A DNA stretch of 55,280 bases from Phoronis australis (Eukaryota; Phoronida; Phoronidae), in the NCBI GenBank assembly GCA_002633005.1, contig NMRA01000066.1, forward strand, positions 957,912-1,013,191, written 5' to 3'. Shown here piece after piece: positions 34,101 through 42,463 of this stretch. How positions within the stretch are numbered: the first letter of the stretch is position 1; every line of letters begins with the position of its first letter. The position numbers and the translations under genes were made by a program. The notes under the pieces were generated by a model. The model was not told where the DNA came from, did not search any database, and saw only the letters and a program-made list of their open reading frames with translations.

Positions 34101-37100
34101 TGGGCTTGGAAATAACGTGATTATTCTTTTCTCTAGACCATGTCTGATACACAAAATGACCCGTCAGATCAATTGACAATTTGCTCAGCCTGATCTCAAA
34201 CAATAGCAAACTACCTGTTCTTCCCAATACCAGAAATCTTTTTCAATGAGTGAGATACAAATTAGACCAATTTATGTAACATTAAGTGGTCTAAATAAAC
34301 GTTTTTGATGGAATATGTGTTAATGGCATCTTTAACTGAAGATTCGCTCGTTTTGATTTGATAGGACGTGCTCAAACATCAGCTTAGTTTATTCTTGTTG
34401 GCAGTAGAAGTAAGAACGGTAGTTTTCAAAATAAGCTGGACAACTTTGAAAGTCGATGCCAAAATCTCGCCTAGAATCCATTTCAACCACTGGCTTATTA
34501 AAATCTTGACGAAATATCAACAGTTGTCATTTCCAGCCCACCAGGTTACTTTGTGGATTTAAATAGGTGGTGATAGGCAGTATTACCATGGCGTCCACTT
34601 GTGTAATACGCACCTTGTGCAATATCAACTGCTTTGGAAATACGTGGCTGCAAATCTTTAAAACTATTAAAGAGGCAATAACCCGCTTTCTGTCAAAATC
34701 TCAAATTTTCTCTTTGTCAGTTTGAAGATGATTTCAAGGCTTCACAAGAACCAACAGTCTGTTATTGGCCGAGACCAGGCTCTACAAGTTAGCTTGTCAC
34801 AGCTTGTCTTTTATGCTTTTAACATCATGTCTCTTGGATTAACAAACTGACAGTCTCTTCCAAACCCAGAAATCACTTCTTATCTGAGTAAGGGACAGTT
34901 TGGGATGAGTCTGTAGCAGTAAATGGCACAAATCAAAAGTTTGGTCCATGAACAGAACCTGGCTTTATAGACACTTTAAATTTGGCCAGTTTACAGATTT
35001 TTGTGATAAACTGAAAAAATGTAACATTTAACAAAATGATTAGGTGTCGTTACTTCAGCTTTGTGTGACGTTTAAATTTTGTGCTGTATTCAAACAGGTG
35101 GAAATGGAACGCCAAGAGAAGTACTTTAATGCTCTTGAAAAGAAGGAGAAAATGGAGGAGAAAATGTCTACCATTATGGAGAAAACTGTGACTGTTGTGG
35201 TTTGTAAAAAGGTAGGGCACTTATATCACTACCATCTTGGCTTGTTGGTTATTAATTTCAGAAAAGTATTCTATGGACGCTTACATTACACAAACTTGTC
35301 CTTGACTATAGTATTAGTATTGCATGCTATCAACAGATAATTATTGGTGTTGTTGTTGTTGTTGTTGTTGTTGCTGCTGCTGCTGTTATATCAGTGCATG
35401 CATTTTGAACATAAGCCTATCTTCACATACGGGTGCATCAGCCTATTTGTGCGTGTACAAATCACAACAAAATTAGTGACCTTACATTGTCCCACTTTCA
35501 GTGTGCCTACTCCGCCTTCACGCAGTCTGACCTGTGCAAACAACAGGGTCACCAGGTGGTAAGGACCAAGGCCAAACAACGGTACTTCAAGTGTAAGGAG
35601 TGTAACGGACGTACATCGTCGTTTGATAGGCTCCCGTCAAAACCTTGCAAGTATGTAAATTCATGTGCAGGAAGTTTTATAATTGTTATTCTTAATTGTT
35701 ATTTGAAGCTGTATTGTGTCCTGTTTGACTGGCCAGAAACCAAAATCAATACTGGTCTTGTACTCTCATGAAATTTTTCTCATAATTGTTTTCTCTGTGA
35801 TTGGATTCTATTCCAACAATGTCATCCAAACCGTCAGCAAACCCATTTGTGAGAGTAAAAGGCCGCGCTTGTTTTTCATTTTTAGCCACCTAATCAGGGC
35901 AGCATGCAGTTTTACGTTGTCGTTAGTATTAAACTGCCTTTCATATGGATGCTAAGATGTCTATGGTCATAGACAGAGTTGATATTTTCAAACAAAATAT
36001 ATTATTTTAACTTTGACAGCTTCTGCCTGAATCGATGAGGGTTACTACACCCTTTGTCTTTACCTTGTACAGTATGCCCTTTTATTTACATACTACATGC
36101 TTTAAATGTAAAAATTCGTGTAAATATTGCAAATTTATTAGGGAAATTTTATTTATTACATTGATAAACACATAGATACACATACAACAGATACATAAAA
36201 TGAATAATACATTGTCTTCATGACTTGCGAAATTGACATAAATTACAATGTTCTTCTTTTAGAAAATGTGGTGCTAACAACTACGAGAGAGTTTCCATGT
36301 TTAAGGTTAGTATTGCAAATGCTTCAACTGTCTATTTCACTTATCAAGGGTCACTTTTCCTCATATTTCTTTTTAAAAACAAATGTATATTACATACCAG
36401 AAAATGTGCTAGAACAATGCTATGATATTTGTAGTATGGGAACTTTTGATATTTCGTTGAGGTCTTCGTAAATTCCAAAAATGCGAAAATTTTGGCACAA
36501 ACCAAAATATAAAATTTTGGTGCAAACCAAAATATAAGCTCACAAATTCTATAATTTATAATATTCTGTTTAAAACAAAAACATGTCAGGTATTTCCTGT
36601 CTGTTAGTGTTAGTCCATGTACTTCATTTTGATATTCTGCATGTTAAAAGGCCACGGAAGTATATCCTAGATACGGTTTTGTTGAAAATAGAATGGTTAA
36701 AATAGAATTTGCAATTCGGTGCAAAAACGTTCACATGTGTGAAGGTCATGGCAAACTCTGTAAAGTCACAATTTTTCAAAAAAACATGTACATGAGACTG
36801 CAAACACCTTGGCTTTATTTTTGTGGAGACAATATGCTTCTGTGGTCAGCATTGGTTTTAAAGATATGGTTTATTGAGTTAAAAATCAGAATTACGAGGA
36901 AAAAGTGACCATTGGTAATGAGATTGTATTAAATGTGAAAGGTGTTTACGTCTGACTATATAAAATACTTAATTTCATTGAAATTTCCCAACATTATGGG
37001 CGTATGCGCCCTTATTCAGTGGTACAGAGCATGTGAAGTTTGGTTTTACCTCTGTGTCAGTGAAGGACGATGGATAGTGTATGATTGTGTGATTTTTTTA

Positions 37101-37943
37101 CGTAACAGCACGGTAAACCAAGACATTTTTAAACCATTTTTGATTGGTGGAAATACTGTGACAAAATCAGTCTCGTCTTCTTCCTTACTCAAATTAGAGA
37201 TGATTCCTGTTATTGGTAAGAGCAGATTGTTATTGCTTGGGGCCGACCTCAGCGAGTTGGCTTGTCATGGCAGTGGTCTTGAGTCAACTGCCAGTTCGTT
37301 CCAAGCCCATGAACCACATCTCTTCTAAGTAAGGAAAAAGTCGAGACCATTTTTGTAACGGTAAGTTGTCTAAATCAGAAGTGTGTTCTTTTGTTGCTTA
37401 CACAATGTGGATGTATGGCAATTTCAACTTATTTGTGTACAGTTGATCCCCAGTCAGTTATAATGGTACACTTGTCTAGTAGTGCCAGAAAATGATGTAA
37501 TTTACAATTATTGGTTGTTTTAAACACATTGGATCATTTGTGTTTGTGATAATTTATAGGACGGTTATTCTTTTCTTATTTGGTATAGAATATGACTAAT
37601 AAGTGAAATTCTGTTTTGTCAAATTTCACCACAAAGATGGAAGAAATTTTCAGTCTCTTACCAGTGTGATTTGCACTATATAGATATCATAAAGCTGCTT
37701 TTGGTGAAATTTTCCATTTGTTTATAATAAAGTAACCAGCCTTTGAAGATGGAAAAAATAAAATTTTGTCCATTTTTGTGCAAAATGAGTGGAGAATTGT
37801 CACAAATTAATGAGCGTTTTCATCTTTAACTGTAGCAGAAGTACTGAATTTCGATATTTTGATTTCAGGAGAAGAAGGGTCCTGAGCTACCTCAAGAGCA
37901 GTTGTTGTTACGGGGGGAAGAAAGAAAATTTGTATCCGACTAG
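16132..37943 (+). CDS. MCM10: MCM10, replication initiation factor (complete, 21 coding exons)
   Basis: MCM10 binds DNA, the CMG helicase and DNA polymerase alpha during origin firing in the nucleus. Coding exons: 16166-16172, 16874-16957, 17485-18363, 19154-19225, 20137-20532, 20981-21112, 22313-22415, 22709-22865, 23344-23502, 24809-24939, 25688-25765, 26777-26872, 27474-27644, 28385-28464, 30101-30318, 31601-31730, 32656-32795, 35098-35211, 35502-35650, 36263-36305, 37869-37943. They total 3414 nt (1137 aa plus stop), and every junction is GT-AG and in phase. Family matches: MEEEMIRMREILEKS coiled coil; KLSDLDDCDKLVALFLFGDA OB fold; CKATTKLGKPCTHFVNK zinc finger; KKKSKHAGILAE; RYFKCKECNGRTSSFDRLPS. 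It is about 260 residues longer than the human protein as I recall it, through an expanded N terminus. Confidence 0.96.
16874..18363 (+). CDS. MCM10: MCM10 exons 2-3: acidic N-terminal repeat region
   Basis: Exons 16874-16957 and 17485-18363 encode about residues 3-323. Five copies of a motif around (D/V)-D-x-(I/M/L)-(Q/E)-x-F-(L/H)-x-x-S-D-(D/E)-E-D are visible: FDQLQAFLDESDDEDE (about residue 8), VDDMQPFLASSDEDE (about 78), LDVIQGFHDASDDED (about 158), ADAMEAFLHGSDDED (about 206) and VDGIQEFLDASDDED (about 255). Most are followed by LLAE/LLAD-like residues. The S-D/E-D/E-E clusters are textbook casein kinase 2 target sequences. Exon 3 (879 nt) is much longer than the other MCM10 exons, consistent with internal repeat expansion. 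Confidence 0.9.
18436..18667 (-). repeat. tRNA-headed SINE, family 2 (minus copy)
   Basis: On the minus strand this reads GAGGAGACAGTGTGGCCTGG with B box GGATTCGAGTC, then TCTAGCTCTTCAGCTC (18551-18566), AATAAAGCAT, CCAGGTGATCAG and GCAATGGGCCCAC. Same order and spacing as the 49-kb copy. It sits in the MCM10 intron after exon 3. Confidence 0.75.
19154..22415 (+). CDS. MCM10: MCM10 exons 4-7: coiled coil and linker
   Basis: Exons 19154-19225, 20137-20532, 20981-21112 and 22313-22415. LKAKLKQMEEEMIRMREILE forms the heptad-like coiled coil that in other MCM10 proteins mediates self-association. The linker after it is Ser/Lys-rich with another acidic patch (CFGSDSEDELQEL). The 22313 exon ends at ATC AT before GTAGGT and joins T AAC of the next exon, giving GLSIINPKVSS. 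Confidence 0.9.
21160..21320 (+). repeat. Dispersed repeat R4, plus copy (MCM10 intron)
   Basis: GACCTATCACAAGCCC, CCCCCTTGC, AAACAATAAGTT, ACTTGGAAACGAAAGTGTG and GTGTGTCAAGAATGCTG recur, in reverse complement, at 44703-44872. A third partial copy at 32480-32595 shares CAATTTGGCTTCCACCCAG, GGGAATTC and TTTTGGTGTGT with the same element (44560-44690, minus strand). Confidence 0.7.
22709..25765 (+). CDS. MCM10: MCM10 exons 8-11: OB fold plus first zinc finger
   Basis: Exons 22709-22865, 23344-23502, 24809-24939 and 25688-25765 (about residues 558-733). They contain EQDWVTVGVVVQKTETRQGS, FIILKLSDLDDCDKLVALFL, WKTTVGTVIGILNAEVM and KVLVVGESKDFG, matching the OB fold that binds single-stranded DNA and pol alpha. 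The zinc finger follows: Cys in GMCKA, Cys in GKPCTHF, then Cys and His in EHCTYHI. All four expected ligands are present. Confidence 0.95.
23635..23800 (+). repeat. Dispersed repeat R3, copy 1 (MCM10 intron)
   Basis: GTGCTTTGAGGCTTAAAACC, ATTACCACGCTCATC, AATGAGCCAGCAAC and TGATGATTTTGATG align with 45078-45260 (GTGCTTCGGGTTTAAAAC, ATTACCACGCTCATG, AATGAGCTGGCAAC, TTTTGATGATTTTAAG). Confidence 0.65.
26777..31730 (+). CDS. MCM10: MCM10 exons 12-16: linker to the C-terminal domain
   Basis: Exons 26777-26872, 27474-27644, 28385-28464, 30101-30318 and 31601-31730. Recognisable pieces are the Lys-rich stretch after the zinc finger, KPTPGSMQLIASMKQKD, VVPKLGRGF (compare PKLGRG in vertebrate MCM10) and the Lys/Ala-rich AIAKIAAKGGIEKEDPNTLR. 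Phases are consistent throughout. The middle part is poorly conserved, but the frame is unambiguous. Confidence 0.9.
27151..27298 (+). repeat. 74-bp tandem duplication (MCM10 intron 12)
   Basis: Units 27151-27224 and 27225-27298 are near-identical (CTTCTCACCACAC, AAGAAACCAGATTACCCC, AAGTTGTTTGTA). There are only a few differences, so it is recent. Confidence 0.9.
28930..29135 (+). repeat. Dispersed repeat R2, copy 1 (MCM10 intron)
   Basis: Matches 54978-55200 in order: TTGGAATTTTC, GATTTCCTCTT, CCTCTTATTTGATTTC, GCAAGCCTATTTATTTGT-like, and CATTGGTCATTTCAAG/CGTTGGTCATTCCAAG. It starts with a run of TTTCCTCTT units. Confidence 0.7.
32656..37943 (+). CDS. MCM10: MCM10 exons 17-21: C-terminal zinc-binding domain and stop
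   Basis: Exons 32656-32795, 35098-35211, 35502-35650, 36263-36305 and 37869-37943. LLKKKSKHAGILAE, RQEKYFNALEKKEKMEEKMS, a C-x2-C in VCKKCAYS, YFKCKECNGRTSSFDRLPSK and a C-x2-C in PCKKCGANNYER define the paired C-terminal zinc motifs. The last exon reads GPELPQEQLLLRGEERKFVS followed by Asp and TAG at 37941-37943. This matches the LLPRGEE-K-F ending of the family, so the C terminus is complete. Confidence 0.93.
32885..33586 (+). repeat. MCM10 intron 17 block, copy 1 of a duplicated segment ending at an N
   Basis: Begins CAGCGTCTCGAGAAG and ends AAGTGGTCTAAATAA immediately before the N at 33587. Nearly identical to 33588-34299. Confidence 0.85.
33588..34299 (+). repeat. MCM10 intron 17 block, copy 2, starting at the N
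   Basis: Starts CAGCGTCTCGAGAAG directly after the N and runs through AAGTGGTCTAAATAA into unique sequence. It differs from copy 1 by scattered substitutions and a few small indels (for example an extra CAGTTTC near 33664). Confidence 0.85.
34640..34985 (+). repeat. Dispersed repeat family R5 (MCM10 intron 17)
   Basis: Carries the shared core GAGACCAGGCTCTACAAGTT then AGCTTGTCACAGCTTGTC, and the trailing GGCTTTATAGAC. Related cores are at 7375-7560 and 4695-4859 (AGCATGTCACGGCGTGTC, GGTTTATAGCC), 46738-46960 (GACTTGTCACAGCGTGTC) and 37235-37375 (GGCTTGTCATGGCAGTGGTC). A weaker match is near 12985-13005. Confidence 0.55.
35341..35391 (+). repeat. (TTG)n(CTG)n trinucleotide repeat
   Basis: A run of GTT units passing into GCT units in MCM10 intron 18, about 130 bp after the donor of exon 35098-35211. 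Intronic, so no coding effect is expected. Confidence 0.9.
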
Positions 37944-37990
37944 AAAAAGTCACTTTTTATTGATGGAATTATTCCATCAACAGTCGCTTA

Positions 37991-38072
37991 TAGGGGTCCT
38001 GGATTTTGAGAACCAGTTTGATACCCGTTATTTAGTGGAGAAAACTGGTTCTGAAAATCCAGGTCCCCTGTT
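37991..38072. mobile_element. Palindromic MITE, copy 2 (MCM10 3' UTR)
   Basis: A 28-nt arm at 37992-38019 pairs with 38042-38069 with two mismatches around a 22-nt loop. The motif order is AGGGGTCCTGGATTTTGAG, AACCAGTTT, loop, AAACTGGTTCTGAAAATCC, AGGTCCCCT. It lies between the MCM10 stop and the poly(A) signal, so it should be transcribed in the mRNA. Confidence 0.8.
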
Positions 38073-38126
38073 AGTGGCTATTACCATTATCCTGAAATAA
38101 TCATGTTTGAATTACTGTATGAATTC

Positions 38127-38132
38127 AATAAA
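38127..38132 (+). terminator. Likely MCM10 poly(A) signal
   Basis: AATAAA lies 184 nt after the MCM10 stop and is the first canonical signal downstream of it. The intervening 3' UTR contains a MITE hairpin at 37991-38072. Another AATAAA near 37728 lies in the last intron. Confidence 0.6.
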
Positions 38133-39546
38133 TTTTCATTTAAAATATTGTTGTCATTGTTGCCATTTGTTGACACTGAAGTTGATTTTTAGGTAAGAAC
38201 TAACATTAGGTTTTTATCCCTTGGTCTGACCTACCAGAATACCTAGATGTAGTCAAGTTTTATCCTGAAGCCAAAAGGGGCACTTTGTCTTATGTGATAA
38301 AACCTCTGTCTAGTGCCTAGTGAGGAGTTTCATTCAATTACACACAATAAACATCTGAGGTAAAATTTACCCAACAAAGTAATAGACAAAACGAACACCC
38401 TAGGATGCATACGTACAGTAAGTCTCCTCAATTTAATGTAGGACACCATATGGCCCACAGGTGAAATTTAACTTCTTGTTTCCATAAAAGATACATGCCG
38501 AATGCCTTTATTTGTTCAGGTTTTGGACAAAATCAACCATCAGATAATATTTTGGAAAATTGTGGGCATTCATAACAAAGATAGGAAACCTTTCAAAATA
38601 AAAATGGTTAATTTTGGCAATTTTGTCCGAATTTGGTGAGATTTTACCGTTATAACAGCTATCCACGACAGTTGAGGGATTGGGAAGTATAATGGAAGCG
38701 GTATTCCTGCTGAGGCTGAAGCCTTATGCCTGACCTATCCCGAGAGAGCTTGATACTGTACGCTAAGGCATAAAAAAATCAATTATGTACAGTTAAACAA
38801 ATGAGAATTTTCAACAAAAAAAACAAAATTGATTTCGTAACACTGAACAACAAGCGCGCGGCTTTAACACTGAGAAGCTTTAACATAATGTGTTGCCTAG
38901 TGACAAATCTCCGAGTCGCCTGAGCTGGCATGAGAGGATGGGACAGAGGTGAAACAAACATAATTTGTAGGGTGGCTTATAAAAAGAATATCAAAGCAGC
39001 TTCACTTGATTATAGTAATCACCTGTGTGTGTAATATAATAAGTTATTTTTAGTCCATAATTCATTGACTTGTAAGGCAGGTCGGACAATTGGCTGAAAT
39101 TCTCTAAACCTTCAGGATTGTGGGAAGTTACAATGTTTGAAATGAATGCATATAGCAATGCACTGAGGTACCAAAATTGAAATTTCCAGGTAACTAATTT
39201 AAACTTTGATTGAGTGGGTGCTAAATCAACCCATGAAATCTTGGTGAGTGCGGGTTGTGGAAAGCCAATTGGTTAACCACCGTGGGACACTTAACAAAGG
39301 ACATTTCTTTCCTGCTTCAGTTGTTTTACATGAGTATAGTTTTATACTAAGCAAGTGCAAATAAAACTTTATTTCAAGGTATGTGTACAACAAATATATA
39401 GCATTCACGCTCGTGAACTAACAAGAAATATGTGTATCTGAACAAACTGAATCATTGCATCAGTGTACATGCAGCGTTCAATTATATGGTTGACAATCAC
39501 GGCTGGTTGGAAGTGAATTAACGGACTGAAAGTAAAATATTTCATA
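38133..39546. other. MCM10 to NUDT16 spacer
   Basis: About 1.4 kb of AT-rich sequence with no reading frame, splice-flanked exon or strong repeat that I could support. Short palindromic stretches only. Confidence 0.5.
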
Positions 39547-39783
39547 TTTATTTGAAGTTCAGTTACAGTTTAAAATACCAAAAAGACGAACATTTATATC
39601 GAAATTCAAACGGGTAGCGTTGATGTTCATCTGTTCATTGAGATCGCTACTCTGCGGGCTCAGCGCCTCTGATAGTTTTTTGAAAAGGCCATAGATGTCA
39701 CTGAACGCATAATCAGAAGTCAGCAAGGGCAAGACGGTGCCGATTGCGGCCGAGATTTTCTTATATTTTATACACATGTACAT
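39547..39783 (-). CDS. Possible small gene or terminal exon, unknown function
   Basis: A 74-codon minus-strand reading (ATG 39783, TGA 39559-39561) contains KISAAIGTVLPLLTSDYAF, SDIYGLFKKLSEALS and NATRLNFDINVRLFGILN. Base composition rises sharply in GC inside it compared with its flanks. An AATAAA (39547-39552) sits 6 nt after the stop, as expected for a real 3' end. It starts 87 bp from the NUDT16 start in head-to-head orientation. A TATAAAATATAAG string lies at its first codons, so the true start may be further in, or this may be a last exon with a weak acceptor. I do not recognise the family. Confidence 0.4.
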
Positions 39784-39870
39784 TCCATAAATGCTATTTT
39801 AGTTTCTAACTTTGTGTACAGGACTTACTGTTTCTAATCTGAATATTTTGATTGTCGGATCTACTCAACA

Positions 39871-42463
39871 ATGGGAGACGTGTCAACCGCATCAGTTGAT
39901 GACCATGGCGACTATGAGACGGCCATGAAATTGATAGACTCGCCGGGCCACACACTCTTGAGTTACGATGAAAGTTGTCTGGTGGACAATATGGCCTGTA
40001 AACATGCTGCTCACGCAATGGTGTTTGCAAGACAGGAAGGAAATATCTTTGATAAGAACTGTTTTCCACTGAAAGCTGCTGTGATGGTAAATTTTACAAA
40101 AAGCTCGGTGTTATCTTCGGCTGCTGAGTGGAGGCTGGGACACACACACACGCACGCACGCACGCACGCACGCACACACACAGAAGAGAGAGAGAGAGAG
40201 AGAGAGCGTCTGATTAAAGGCGGGCTGTGCCTAGCCCGAATTCGTCCCTGCCACTGTTTGCATGAATGTATAGTGGTCCAAGAATTAGAGAACCAGGCAG
40301 TAGGCCAGCTGCAGAGTTCTACCATAAAAATTAAAAGCAGAGACCAGAGTGGGGCAATATCAATTGTTCTTCACATTGACCACATTCTCCCTGATTTCAG
40401 AAACACCAAAGCTATAGTACCCAACACAGCACATGCAGTCAGTGCATGCTCATGATCCTGCAATCCACAAATACGGCCTTACTACTCCGCTCTCAAAACC
40501 ATGCATCCAAAAACGTGGTTCGCTGACTTGCATGAACTCAGTCTTGACATCATGGGCGGCGCACCATAGGGGGCTGGGGGGCTACAGCCCCCCACTTTTT
40601 TCAGTGCTGCGCTGCCCGTGGTCCATAGGCGGTGCAACACAGGGAGATGGAGGCGCTTTAGCCCTCCCACTTTTTCCAGTTGCTGCGCCGCCTGTGGACA
40701 TGCATGACAGTCATGTTTACAGGTACCAGAGCCATATTTGTTGTTCAAGAGCCATAGTTTTTGACTGGATGAAGAGTGAGTTTGGTGTCAACGTGAATTG
40801 GTGAACGATGAGTTTGCAGGTTCATGAGGCAGTGCAGACTGAGTGCACACATGAGACACGTTCAGGTAGCCTGATATGTGTGTTAGCTGCAGTACTCTAC
40901 CTTTTGAAAACTAGATTTTAAATCGTACAATTTTCCTACCTCTGTGAAAGAGGAGAGTTGGATACAGGTTCTGGAAATGTCTGTGTTCTGGAAAAGTGAT
41001 TTCGCAATGTTGCCACTTTAAATTTTTTCATTTGATGTGTTTCTTAATTTAAAATGATTACATTACAAGGTTTAAAGAAAATTGAAATTGAAGTAATTGT
41101 TTGGTTGATTTAGATGCAAGTGCGATTTGATGGATATCTCGGTTTTCCTGGAGGCATTGTGGACCCTGGTGAAGACATCGTCCAGGCTGTTAACAGGGAG
41201 ATGCAGGAAGAGCTTGGCTTGGAGAGTGGCAAATATGAATGTACTATGGACGACTACATCTCGACACATCAAGACAAGAACAACTTGTGGGTTCTGCATT
41301 TTTTCACTAAGGAAGTTTCCATAGAAGATTTTAGACAGATTGAACGTAACTCGTTACTTGCAGCGGATTATGGAACGGAGGTGAGAAGCAATTTTTAGGC
41401 TCAGTTTTCACTTACGACCGCGAAATTTCACTCGAGGCATCACAAGGATTTTTTTACACGTTTTCACATTTGATACGTTTCTTGTATTCATAGTCATGAC
41501 ATTACGGAGATATAAACGAGATACAGTCGTATACTATAATATAATATGCATTAATATGCATTATTATGCATAATATGCATATAATATACATATAATATGC
41601 ATTAAGTTTATGTAGTACCTTATTGACAACCCCGTGTAATTAGCAAAATGTATAAATAATTATAGATTTTAGCTCTTAAGAATATATTTTCTGAAAGTAG
41701 AAAGTCTGTAGAATTTGATTTTTTACTTTTATCAGTCCCATGATAAGCAGGTCACGTGACCAAGTCTTTTTTAGTAAAATTTAGGAAAGAAGAAAGGCAC
41801 ACTAACAGCAACAACTGTGTCAATAAAACAATCAAGTTTTGATAAAAATGTTCTGTTTTCTAAACTATTTAGTTTTTGCTTTATGCAACTTTAAAGATTT
41901 TCATGAAAATCATAAAGGTCCTGTTTTTTGATTACCCATCGTGCACAAGTGGAACATTTTAAAAGCGTTTTTGAGGTATGGTTCCATGTGATTCCAAGTA
42001 GCCATTTCTGAGATATGATATTCTAAAGTCAGTCAAATTTGGCCATTTTTATAGGGTCCACAAGTGTATTGTGTGAGAGAGTATTCACACTCCAGCCAGA
42101 GTGCCACGGGAATCATATTATAGGCGAATAAATAATTGTCATATTTTGGTATAGAATTTAATATATAAGACAAATATATCAGTCAAATATATTAAAATGT
42201 GCAACTGTTCCAGCTTGCTTTTCATTTGTTATTGTTCTCCATTGACGTGGCTTAAAACAAAAATTGTTTCTCTGCTGCAGGTCCAGGGTAATATAAGAGT
42301 GCCGTTGTATACACTGGACAACAGAGGGCGTGGTCTGCCAATGTTTCTGAGAAACAACTTTGTTGGTAACTCCAAGCAGCAACTTCTGCAAGCCTTACTG
42401 AAGACAGGTGTACTGTCGCCAAGGGAGGTTACAGATGCTGTTCGGTTAGCTGGTAATGAGTAA
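39871..42463 (+). CDS. NUDT16: NUDT16-like Nudix hydrolase (complete, three exons)
   Basis: NUDT16-family enzymes remove caps from U8 snoRNA and other RNAs and hydrolyse (d)IDP. Exons 39871-40086, 41114-41380 and 42281-42463 total 666 nt (221 aa); all junctions are GT-AG in phase 0. Exon 1 has KHAAHAMVFARQEGNIFD; exon 2 opens MQVRFDGYLGFPGG, the family's MQMRFDGRLGFPGG. The Nudix box G-x5-E-x7-REMQEELGL is intact (GIVDPGE, DIVQAVN, REMQEELGL), so metal-binding glutamates are present. Exon 3 has VPLYTLDNRGRGLPMFL and ends NE-TAA. It is slightly longer than human NUDT16 (195 aa as I recall) because of an extended N terminus. Confidence 0.93.
40139..40207 (+). repeat. Compound microsatellite (CA)n (CGCA)n (CA)n (GA)n
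   Basis: An alternating purine-pyrimidine CA/CG tract passes directly into a GA tract, in the first NUDT16 intron just after the donor. CA/CG alternation is a Z-DNA-prone sequence and GA is triplex-prone. Simple repeats like this are common in animal introns. Confidence 0.9.
40553..40698 (+). repeat. GC-rich imperfect tandem repeat, transposon-end-like
   Basis: Two units of about 70 bp, each CATAGG(g/c)GG… GGCT(a/t)-CAGCCC(c/t)CCCACTTTTT(t/c)CAGT…GC(t/g)GC, are arranged head to tail in NUDT16 intron 1. The first unit contains a GGGGGGCTACAGCCCCCC hairpin. G-rich strings with ACTTTTT resemble ends of repeats seen across many invertebrate genomes. Family not identified. Confidence 0.5.
41537..41606 (+). 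repeat. AT-rich ATATGCAT-type tandem/palindromic repeat
   Basis: Repeated ATGCATTA/ATATGCAT units, self-complementary and nearly pure AT, lie in NUDT16 intron 2. It is probably a cruciform-prone simple repeat. Confidence 0.7.
41676..42066 (+). repeat. Dispersed repeat family R1, copy 1 (NUDT16 intron 2)
   Basis: Shares an ordered series of matches with 45890-46352: TTTCTGAAAGTAGAAA, CAGGTCACGT, AAGTGGAACATTTTAAAA, CATTTCTGAGATATGAT/GGCTATTTCTGAGATATG, and AGGGTCC near the end. No coding potential. Direct orientation. Confidence 0.75.

Noticed and set aside
33240-34176. Paired 74-codon frames (MCNNFYDLLYLRAVSKAL …)
   Set aside because: Both come from the duplicated intronic block and are repeat-derived; MCM10 splicing skips them cleanly.
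39806-40069. 87-codon minus-strand frame opposite NUDT16 exon 1
   Set aside because: Antisense of a confirmed coding exon, with no splice support or family resemblance.
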